From: Bacillota bacterium
GTDB lineage: Bacteria > Bacillota > Clostridia > Acetivibrionales > DSM-27016
Direction: 5' to 3'
Assembly: GCA_023390115.1 (NCBI GenBank)
Contig: JAEWDM010000019.1
Coordinates: 248,001-312,000 of the forward strand
DNA length: 64,000 nt
The stretch's first letter is position 1, and every line of letters begins with the position of its first letter. The position numbers and the translations under genes were made by a program. The notes beneath the pieces were generated by a model that searched no databases, was not told the DNA's origin, and saw only the letters and a list, made by a program, of their open reading frames with translations. Positions 52,184 to 58,776 of this stretch are shown in pieces.

Positions 52184-54652
52184 TCAGATGAACATGCCCA
52201 TATCCGACTCCTCAACCGCTCCGAGGAAGGACGCAACCCCTCCGATTTCCACTCCGTCAATAAGCTCTTCTCTTTTTATTCCCATTATATCCATAGACAT
52301 GTTGCAGGCAATAAACCTTACGCCGTTCGACCTGGCCTGTTCCATCAGCTCCTCCATGGAGGCAACATTTTTTTTGCGCATAAGAAGCCGTATCATTTTA
52401 GCCCCCATGCCTCCCATATTCATTTTGGACAACGACAATTTTTTGGAGCCTCTGGGCATCATAAACCCAAACATTTTCCCGAACAAGTCTTTTTTTACAT
52501 CAACCTTATCAGATTTTCTCAAAACATTCAAGCCCCAGAAGGTGAAGAACATTGTAACCTTTCTTCCCATTGCGGCGGCTCCGTTTGCAATTATAAAGGA
52601 GGCTATGCCTCTGTCGAGATCATTGCTGAATACTATGAGGGTTTTATCATTTTTCTGCCCGTGCGCCGTACCCGCTTCAGGCAGCCTGTCTTTTTTTATA
52701 AGCGCCTTGAAGGCGTTATTCTCAAACGTCACACCTAAAAGCCTGTTTCCCGTCCTTTCACACCATGTTCTTATATCCTCGCTGAAGGCCGGGTCGGTAG
52801 CCGTAACCTGAAGCACCTCTCCATGGCTCATGGACTTTATGGACTCATACACTCTCATTATAGGGCCGGGGCACTGAAGCCCACAAGCGTCAAGAGTTAT
52901 ATCGGCATCCGGCGCAACTGCAGTCCCGCAGCCGCTCGCCGGCTTTATTTCATCATTCTTGCCTATTTTGTCATACTCATAAATATCCTCATTGGACTGC
53001 TTCTGTACCGCAAGCTGGTATGTCTTGTAGCCCCCGCTGAGGTTGTATATCCTGCTGTAGCCCTTCTGCGCCAATATCCTGTAAGCCAGATATCCCCTTA
53101 AGCCCACCTGGCAGAATATATATACATCCCTGTCCACAGGTATTTCATTTAATCTGCTTCTCAGCGTATCAAGGGGAATGTTAACGGCTCCGTCAATGCT
53201 GCCCAGCTTAAACTCCATAGCGTCGCGTACATCTAAAAGCACCGCTCTGGTCCTGTCTATGGAAGCAACCTCATCCCAGTGGAATATGGCACAGTCCTTT
53301 TTCAATATATTGGCCGCCGTAAAGCCCGCGATATTAACAGGGTCCTTTGCAGAGGAATACGGCGGTGCGTATGCAAGCTCAAGCTTTTCAAGATCGTAGA
53401 CCGACATTCCGGCGCGTATGGCGGTAGCCAGCACGTCAATCCTCTTATCAACGCCCTCATAGCCCACTATCTGGGCTCCCAGCACCTTGCCGTCCTTTTT
53501 TGCAAACAGAAGCTTTATTGATATCGGAATGGCTCCCGGATAATAGCCTGCGTGTGAGGCCGAATGGGTGAAGGATTTTTCGTAGTCTATGCCGTTTCGC
53601 CTTAATGCTTTTTCATTGTTGCCCGTTGTTGCCACAGTTATATCAAACACCTTTAATATGGAAGTACCCTGAGTGCCGTAGAAGCTCTCCTCCATTCCGC
53701 ATATGTTGTCCGCCGCAATCCTTCCCTGCTTGTTTGCAGGCCCCGCAAGGGGTATAAGGGCATGTAGCCCGCTGACAAAATCCCGCACCTCCACCGCATC
53801 GCCCACGGCGTAAATATCGGGGTCGGAGGTGCGCATATGCTCATCCACCGCTATTCCCGCAGTTTCCCCAAGCTTTAAGCCGGCACCGGCAGCCAGCCTT
53901 ATCTCGGGCCTAACTCCTATTCCGAGCACCACCATGTCGGTCTTTATGGCCCTTCCGCTTGTAAGCTGCACCTGTATGACGTTATCAATTCCTGAGAACT
54001 CCTTTACTCCGTCACTTAAATAAAGCTCCACATCCTTTGACTTAATGTGCTGGTGAACTATAGACGCCATATCGTAGTCGAGAGGCCCTATAACGTGGTC
54101 CGCAAGCTCAACGACTGTGACCTTGGCGCCTCTTTCCGCCAGATTTTCGGCAACCTCAATGCCTATAAAGCCCGCGCCCACTACAACGGCTCTCCTAGGA
54201 CGCGTGTTGTCCACAAAATCCTTTATCCTGTAGGTATCGGGGATATTCCGCAGCGTAAATATTCCGGGAAGATCTATGCCGGGAAGCGGCGGCTTTACGG
54301 GCTCCGCTCCCGGGGAGAGGAGCAGCTTGTCGTAGCTCTCGCTGTAAGTCCTGTTACGGGCTTTGTCGTGCACCTCCACCACCCTTTTTGCAGCGTCTAC
54401 TTTTATAACCTCACTGTTTACTCTGACATCAATATTGAATCTCTCCCGCATCTTTTCGGGAGTCTGAACCACCAGCTTATCCTTCTCCTTTATAACCTCA
54501 CCTATATAATAGGGCAGTCCGCAGTTTGCAAAGGAAATGTACTCACCCTTTTCAAACAGGATAATATCGGCGTCCTCGTTTATTCTTCTCAGCCTCGCCG
54601 CAGCACTGGCGCCTCCTGCCACTCCGCCCACTATTACAACCTTAAGCCCCAT
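52184..54652 (-). CDS. Four-domain enzyme: CoA-disulfide reductase, rhodanese, TusA and DsrE domains
   Basis: 822 residues. (1) FAD/NAD(P) oxidoreductase of the CoADR/NADH-oxidase type, residues about 1-440: VVIVGGVAGGASAAARLRR, the redox Cys in SFANCGLPYYIG, VVVGAGFIGIEVAENLAERG; (2) rhodanese domain about 460-545 with active Cys in FCQVGLRGYLAYR; (3) TusA domain about 575-650 with DACGLQCPGPIMRVYESIKS; (4) DsrE-like domain to the end with IACNMSMDIMG. It probably reduces persulfides or polysulfides and passes sulfane sulfur between domains. TTGACA promoter at 54693-54721. Confidence 0.93.
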   Translation of the reverse strand: MGLKVVIVGGVAGGASAAARLRRINEDADIILFEKGEYISFANCGLPYYIGEVIKEKDKLVVQTPEKMRERFNIDVRVNSEVIKVDAAKRVVEVHDKARNRTYSESYDKLLLSPGAEPVKPPLPGIDLPGIFTLRNIPDTYRIKDFVDNTRPRRAVVVGAGFIGIEVAENLAERGAKVTVVELADHVIGPLDYDMASIVHQHIKSKDVELYLSDGVKEFSGIDNVIQVQLTSGRAIKTDMVVLGIGVRPEIRLAAGAGLKLGETAGIAVDEHMRTSDPDIYAVGDAVEVRDFVSGLHALIPLAGPANKQGRIAADNICGMEESFYGTQGTSILKVFDITVATTGNNEKALRRNGIDYEKSFTHSASHAGYYPGAIPISIKLLFAKKDGKVLGAQIVGYEGVDKRIDVLATAIRAGMSVYDLEKLELAYAPPYSSAKDPVNIAGFTAANILKKDCAIFHWDEVASIDRTRAVLLDVRDAMEFKLGSIDGAVNIPLDTLRSRLNEIPVDRDVYIFCQVGLRGYLAYRILAQKGYSRIYNLSGGYKTYQLAVQKQSNEDIYEYDKIGKNDEIKPASGCGTAVAPDADITLDACGLQCPGPIMRVYESIKSMSHGEVLQVTATDPAFSEDIRTWCERTGNRLLGVTFENNAFKALIKKDRLPEAGTAHGQKNDKTLIVFSNDLDRGIASFIIANGAAAMGRKVTMFFTFWGLNVLRKSDKVDVKKDLFGKMFGFMMPRGSKKLSLSKMNMGGMGAKMIRLLMRKKNVASMEELMEQARSNGVRFIACNMSMDIMGIKREELIDGVEIGGVASFLGAVEESDMGMFI

Positions 54653-54692
54653 ACCGTTACCCCCTTTATCATCTATGAATTTATATATTATG

Positions 54693-54721
54693 ATTTTATG
54701 ATATATTTACTGACATGTCAA
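54693..54721 (-). promoter_or_regulatory. Promoter of the persulfide enzyme/arsR operon
   Basis: TTGACA, 17 bases, TAAAAT on the minus strand. The -35 box is part of the palindrome TGACATGTCA, and repeated ATCATA-like sequences follow downstream; one of these may be the operator of the ArsR protein. Confidence 0.75.
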
Positions 54722-54810
54722 CACTTTATTGTATGTTATATGGAAACGTGAAATGTGTGAAAGCCGTTTTTAAGGAAAATATAGAGACAAAAAAGGCTCT
54801 ATAGTATTGG

Positions 54811-55482
54811 CTATATCAATACCCTCGATATGACAGCAGCCATCTCATCCGATGATTCTGCGAAGCCGTTGGCTATCCATGCGGACAATACATTTATCAA
54901 CCCTCCTGCGCGGTATGAGGTCTCATAGCTGTTAGAGCTTCTGCCTAGCATTGCGTCCATTATACTGCTTATTTCCGTTAAGTATAGCTGGTTTTCTGTA
55001 AATGCCATGTATAATAATTTGTTGTGCTGTAAAGCGCATAGAAAATCCCTGTGCCCATTGCTCCAAAAGCCAAAAAATAATTGTAAATACTCTATTGCAC
55101 TTATGGATTGGAGTCTTTCCATACGCTCCAGATATTCGCTGAAAATGTTATCCATATATGAATGCAGGACATCCTGCTTGTTATCAAAATATCGATAAAA
55201 AGTGCGTCTGTCAATATCTGCATTTTTACAAATCATGCTGACAGTAATATCCTCATACTGAATAGAGCCAAGCAGCTCCATAAGAAATGCGTCAAACTTT
55301 TGCTGTGAAGCCGCCGGAATCGGCAAAGGCACCGCAGAAATTTGCGGTTCACTTCCGCTGCGAAAGCATGGGGTACGGTTCCTCTGCTTTCCCTTCGGTC
55401 CTCCGCTTCGCTTCGGAAGCATAGGAATCCGTCCCCAGGCTTCCTCCGCTGCTTTTTGAGCTTGTTTTAATGGAACTTGCAT
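54811..55482 (-). CDS. TetR/AcrR-family regulator with palindromic insert in the N-terminus
   Basis: 223 residues. The helix-turn-helix (about 60-110) reads EDITVSMICKNADIDRRTFY, RYFDNKQDVLHSYM; the C-terminal ligand domain is unassigned. Before it lies an unusual stretch, about residues 20-45 (MLPKRSGGPKGKQRNRTPCF onward), encoded by an inverted-repeat element at 55370-55436 that keeps the frame. A normal TetR would start near residue 55. The target is unknown; divergence from the persulfide operon is not evident because both are on the minus strand. Confidence 0.8.
   Translation of the reverse strand: MQVPLKQAQKAAEEAWGRIPMLPKRSGGPKGKQRNRTPCFRSGSEPQISAVPLPIPAASQQKFDAFLMELLGSIQYEDITVSMICKNADIDRRTFYRYFDNKQDVLHSYMDNIFSEYLERMERLQSISAIEYLQLFFGFWSNGHRDFLCALQHNKLLYMAFTENQLYLTEISSIMDAMLGRSSNSYETSYRAGGLINVLSAWIANGFAESSDEMAAVISRVLI
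55370..55436. repeat. REP-like palindromic element inside the TetR gene
   Basis: The 23-base left part GGGGTACGGTTCCTCTGCTT (55370 on) and the reverse complement of the right part (55436 back to 55415: GGGGACGGATTCCTATGCTT) are near-identical, so the element has long imperfect inverted ends. GC-rich relative to its surroundings. Similar GGGGACGG-type ends are typical of REP sequences mobilised by RAYT transposases in Firmicutes; this comparison is from memory. Confidence 0.65.
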
Positions 55483-55626
55483 TTAAACGGACCTTTTAAG
55501 ATTCACGGGTATTCCTTTTTCAGCAGGGCTTATATTCTTGCCTTTATGTCGATTTTACCATATATCCTTTTATATTTATCAATATATGTTTAAATCCATT
55601 TTCAAGGGTATATTCCCAGGGACAGC

Positions 55627-55672
55627 AAAAGGACTGACATCCTCCGCATAGCATTGGATATCAGTCCTTTTG
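55627..55672 (-). terminator. Terminator after the 110-residue gene
   Basis: AAAAGGACTGA-C-ATC pairs with GAT-A-TCAGTCCTTTT. T-rich on both sides, so it can work in both directions. Confidence 0.8.
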
Positions 55673-55683
55673 CCGCGCTCCGC

Positions 55684-56016
55684 CTATTTCGTCATCCCCG
55701 CTGCTTTATCGAGCCTTGCGACACCATGCGTCACTATCCCTTGCGTCAGGCTGTCCACCGCACAGGCCTTGTAGCCCTCCCGGTAGCACATGTCCTCTAC
55801 ATCCAGTATCCTCTCCTCAAGCACCAGCTTTGCTTCATTTATATTCCTTCCCTCAATCAAATCCTCAACAAGCCTTTTTATATGGCTCTTTTCATCCATG
55901 TACTCCTTTGTCCTCTGAAAATCGGCCTGCCTTATCAGAATAAGGTATTCCAGCTTTTCCAGCCTGCTTATACGCAAAAATTCCCGAATAGTGATATCCT
56001 CAATATCCATAAGCAT
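55684..56016 (-). CDS. Hypothetical protein, 110 residues
   Basis: Starts MLMDIEDITIREFLRISRLE; mainly helical and charged, with no motif I recognise. GGGAGAG lies before the ATG at a wide spacing (about 11 bases), so ATG at 56010 is also possible. A terminator follows and tandem palindromes (56048-56096) lie just upstream. The coding look is moderate. Confidence 0.55.
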   Translation of the reverse strand: MLMDIEDITIREFLRISRLEKLEYLILIRQADFQRTKEYMDEKSHIKRLVEDLIEGRNINEAKLVLEERILDVEDMCYREGYKACAVDSLTQGIVTHGVARLDKAAGMTK

Positions 56017-56047
56017 TTTTAAATTCTCTCCCTCTTTATAGTCAACG

Positions 56048-56096
56048 CACTCTAAAGAGTGTAGGCACTCTAAAGAGTGTAGGCACTCTAAGACTC
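56048..56096. repeat. Tandem palindromes, period 18
   Basis: CACTCTAAAGAGTG occurs at 56048-56061 and 56066-56079, and a truncated copy (CACTCTAAGACTC) at 56084-56096. Each unit is a perfect palindrome around AA. Possible multi-site operator for the gene at 55684-56016. Confidence 0.6.
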
Positions 56097-56132
56097 AATA
56101 TAAAATTTCGTTAAGACTGCGTAGAGTATATG

Positions 56133-56185
56133 AGATAACGAACCTTTAGATAAAAGAAGATATTTAGTTTTAAAGTTCGTTATCT
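56133..56185. repeat. Inverted repeat in promoter region of the 110-residue gene
   Basis: AGATAACGAAC (56133-56143) pairs with GTTCGTTATCT (56175-56185), 11 bp perfect, with weaker inner TTTA/TAAA. AT-rich; could be an operator or hairpin. Confidence 0.5.
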
Positions 56186-56281
56186 ATAGTATCAAATATA
56201 TATTTTTCCCCTTAATACCACAGGCACCGGGGAGAGGAGATATAGGGGATGGTGGTGTTAAAAAATGATAAACAGCCCCCG

Positions 56282-56343
56282 GTGCCGTGCGGTTTCAGGG
56301 AAAACAAAAAGCGCCGCGCGGGAATCCTCCCGTTCACGGCACT
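56282..56343 (-). terminator. Terminator with competing alternative stem
   Basis: On the minus strand GTGCCGTG (56342-56335) can pair with CGCGGCGC (56318-56311), enclosing CGGGA/TCCCG, followed by TTTTTGTTTT: a good terminator. The same GTGCCGTG can instead pair, perfectly over 8 bases, with CACGGCAC (56289-56282). The two structures exclude each other, as in attenuators. Confidence 0.55.
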
Positions 56344-56404
56344 GAATTATTTAAAATTCAAGTGCAACACAAACCACAGCATACAAATATTTGTAAACTA
56401 ATCC

Positions 56405-56433
56405 TTGCGAAAAGGCAGGAATACGCTTATAAT
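56405..56433 (+). promoter_or_regulatory. Promoter of a structured small RNA
   Basis: TTGCGA, 17 bases, TATAAT; the expected start is at about 56441, exactly where the outer stem of the RNA begins. Confidence 0.8.
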
Positions 56434-56440
56434 AATGTAT

Positions 56441-56536
56441 GTGCGGTACAGCTTGGAAAGCTGTTGTGACGGTGGTAGACTCACCCGAGCAAGCCTGTGG
56501 TTGTCCAAGCCACAGGTTGCCGCACTATTTTGTTTT
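56441..56536 (+). ncRNA. Compact structured small RNA of unknown class (about 95 nt)
   Basis: Outer stem GTGCGG (56441-56446) with CCGCAC (56520-56525), closing a junction with three hairpins: ACAGCTT-GGA-AAGCTGT (56448-56464), GGTG-...-CACC (56471-56485) and CCTGTGG-...-CCACAGG (56494-56516). TATTTTGTTTT follows as in a terminator. There is no ribosome binding site or open frame. It has its own promoter and lies 275 bp from the CRISPR array. Not 6S, SRP RNA, tmRNA, RNase P or a riboswitch that I know. Confidence 0.65.
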
Positions 56537-56715
56537 CTAGCAAATATTATATATGTTTTATGCTGGAAGGGCAAGATGTTTTTATACATATTTGGATAAA
56601 TTTTTTTGGCTGGATGGGGAATTTTGCCGAATTACCATAGTTATTTCACAATAAGCGAATGTCAAAATTACTCTCAACGCCCAATAATTCGGACTTTCCT
56701 TTTTCAATTCTCATG

Positions 56716-56811
56716 TTAGACTGTACTAAAAATATTTTTTACCTTTTTTATATCTCCATCTTCGCCTTTAAATCCTTGCATATACCCATCTTCAAAGATT
56801 TTTACAGCCAA
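56716..56811 (-). pseudogene. Open remnant next to the CRISPR array
   Basis: Minus-strand frame AVKIFEDGYMQGFKGEDGDI then KKVKNIFSTV and a TAA at 56716. It is protein-like but its 5' end runs into the array, so it may be the end of a gene broken by array insertion. Too short to name. Confidence 0.3.
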
Positions 56812-57303
56812 AAGATGTTATATCCTATGTTAAGGTTCAACGCTCATCTGAAGTCAAGGCTTCACCATCCTTCAATAAGATGTTATATCCTATGTTAAGG
56901 TTCAACAAGCGTATGTCGGTGCCGCGTCCTGCCATATTGGTAAGATGTTATATCCTATGTTAAGGTTCAACGCGTAATACCTGAGGAAAGCTTAATATTG
57001 GCTGTTCAAGATGTTATATCCTATGTTAAGGTTCAACTTTCTTGAATGGCTGTATGCTGTATTCTGAGCTGTCCAAGATGTTATATCCTATGTTAAGGTT
57101 CAACCCTCCGAGGATGTGCACGGCGGCGACGAATCCGCGCAAGATGTTATATCCTATGTTAAGGTTCAACACCCTCTGTCGCGCTTCGGACGGCCTCACC
57201 CAGCGTCAAGATGTTATATCCTATGTTAAGGTTCAACAAAATTATTTGATCCGGTGTGTGTTTTTTGGATAACAAGATGTTATATCCTATGTTAAGGTTC
57301 AAC
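56812..57303 (-). CRISPR. CRISPR array 1: 8 repeats, 7 spacers
   Basis: Eight identical 30-bp repeats start at 56812, 56877, 56942, 57008, 57075, 57141, 57208 and 57274. Spacers are 35-37 bp. On the minus strand the repeat begins GTTGAACCTTAACATAGGAT and ends ATAACATCTT; the GTTGAACCTTAACAT start is familiar in Clostridia. I infer minus-strand transcription because the flank at the right end is shared with array 2. Spacer 3 (56972-57007) matches the SLH gene at 43237-43272 perfectly; I saw no match for the other spacers in this window. Confidence 0.97.
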
Positions 57304-57508
57304 AGCATAAAATGCGGGTTTCAGCTTTTGGCATTTTGCCCCTTCCTCTCTTATTGTAGCACTTGCAGCGATTTTTTTCCAGTCGTTTGGAGAAAATTTT
57401 TTCACAATGGAAAAACCCTCCGGGCCCTTACGCTGTGAGGTTCCCAGAGCTTTTAACATTTTTGGCGGTTGGAAAAAAACGCAGCTTTACCCTCTTGCCC
57501 AAAAGTGC
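57304..57508 (-). promoter_or_regulatory. Probable leader of CRISPR array 1
   Basis: About 205 bp next to the right end of array 1, nearly the same as 58486-58692 next to array 2 (about a dozen differences by eye). It is not coding, and conservation of one flank between two arrays is the mark of a leader. Confidence 0.75.
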
Positions 57509-57622
57509 GGATACGTCCCCCAAAAAGCAAATATTTTGCTTTTTTATATATAAAGTGATATATTATAAAAATACGTGTAAAAACCACATGTAAATATGTG
57601 TATATTATAAGGGGGAAATATA

Positions 57623-58225
57623 ATGAGAAACAAAAATATTTTTGTTAAAGTAATTATCTTATGCTTGATCTTTACACTTACGGCATCATTGGCATCCTGT
57701 ACAAGCGAAAGCGGGTCGCCGGACAAGTCAGTTTCCGGTTTCTTTGACGCAATTAAAGAGTCTGACATGAATACTGCTTCTAAATACCTGTCTTCAGCAG
57801 GTGACAGCTTCACATACGATGATGAACAGCAAGAAAAGATAATGAAAAACATATTCAGCAAGCTGGACTATGAAATTATTTTAACTGAAAAAGATGGGGA
57901 GACTGCTACTGTTAATGTGAAAATAACCTCACCTGATTTGGTAAAGATCGTGTCTGAAATGATTAGTGAGCTAATGCCCCAACTTTTTGAAATGGCATTA
58001 AGCGGTAATGAGAATGCGGATCAAAACAGTGAAGAGCTGATAGAACAGTATTTCGACAACAGCTTATCTTCTCCTGATGTGCCTTTAACCTCATCTGATG
58101 TAGAAATTAAATTGTCGTATTCCAAAGATAAAAAGAGTTGGCTTATTGATCCTGATGATAATATGATCAACGCAATGACAGGGAATGCTGCCCAAGCTTT
58201 TGCAGAAATGGAAGGCGGCAATTAA
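57623..58225 (+). CDS. Putative lipoprotein between the two CRISPR arrays
   Basis: 200 residues. Lipoprotein signal: basic start, hydrophobic core, Cys in LASCTSES (about residue 27). The rest is soluble: SVSGFFDAIKESDMNTASKY, then a NTF2-like DUF4878 look with VPLTSSDVEIKLSYSKDKKS near the end. AAGGGGGAAAT precedes the ATG and a strong terminator follows. It is the only gene transcribed rightwards in this region and shows no link to CRISPR function; it may simply be inserted cargo. Confidence 0.8.
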   Translation: MRNKNIFVKVIILCLIFTLTASLASCTSESGSPDKSVSGFFDAIKESDMNTASKYLSSAGDSFTYDDEQQEKIMKNIFSKLDYEIILTEKDGETATVNVKITSPDLVKIVSEMISELMPQLFEMALSGNENADQNSEELIEQYFDNSLSSPDVPLTSSDVEIKLSYSKDKKSWLIDPDDNMINAMTGNAAQAFAEMEGGN

Positions 58226-58248
58226 GCCGAAGAAAGTAACGTAGAGTC

Positions 58249-58295
58249 AAAAGGATGCTTGCCTTGTAAAAGACACGGTAAGCATCCTTTTTTTC
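58249..58295 (+). terminator. Terminator after the lipoprotein gene
   Basis: AAAGGATGCTTGCC pairs with GGTAAGCATCCTTT (one small irregularity) and a run of T follows. Confidence 0.93.
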
Positions 58296-58324
58296 TGTGG
58301 CCTTTAACTTCGTTTGCCGTGAGG

Positions 58325-58485
58325 AAATGTCCCCATCCTATGTTATGATTCAACTAAAAGGAATTTTTTCCGTTATCTGCTATTCAAAAAAATTCAATAC
58401 ATCCTATGTTAAGGTTCAACTCAGAAGAAAAAATCATGGAACTGGAAAAAAAGCTAATTCAATACATCCTATGTTAAGGTTCAAC
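58325..58485 (-). CRISPR. CRISPR array 2: 3 repeats (one degenerate), 2 spacers
   Basis: Repeats at 58391-58420 and 58456-58485 are identical; the left one, 58325-58354, is degenerate. On the minus strand each intact repeat begins GTTGAACCTTAACATAGGAT, as in array 1, but ends GTATTGAATT, so the last part (the crRNA 5' handle) differs. Spacers are 36 and 35 bp. The decayed repeat at the left end and the shared flank on the right both fit a leader on the right. The second spacer reads on the plus strand as a coiled-coil coding sequence. Confidence 0.9.
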
Positions 58486-58692
58486 AAGCATAAAATGCGG
58501 GTTTCAGCTTTTGGCATTTTGCCTCTTCCTCTCTTATTGTAGCACTTGCAGCGATTTTTTTTCAGTCGTTTGGAGAAAATTTTTTCGCAATGGAAAAACC
58601 TCTCCGGACCCTTACGTTGTGAGGCTTCCAGAGCTTTTAGCATTTTTGGCGGTTGGAAAAAAACGTAGCTTTGCCCTCTTGCCCAAAAGTGC
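58486..58692 (-). promoter_or_regulatory. Probable leader of CRISPR array 2
   Basis: Near-copy of 57304-57508 and placed the same way next to the array. It lies between the end of the CorA-like gene (58777) and the array. Confidence 0.75.
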
Positions 58693-58776
58693 AAAAATAC
58701 CTTCAAAAGAGAAATGTCTTCAAACTAAGTATATGATAAGTATTTCCAAGTATTGCTACAGCCTTTGTTAGGTAAA

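Noticed and set aside
56441..56536. tracrRNA for a CRISPR-Cas9 system
   Set aside because: No anti-repeat to either CRISPR repeat is seen and the locus is type III-B.
56812..57303. Array transcribed on the plus strand
   Set aside because: The conserved flank is on the right of both arrays and the degenerate repeat is at the left end of array 2, both pointing to leftward transcription; also matches the common GTTGAACCTTAAC repeat start.
57042..57438. Plus-strand open frames crossing the CRISPR array (repeated KMLYPMLRFN)
   Set aside because: They are translations of the 30-bp repeats and differ in each spacer; no ribosome binding site.
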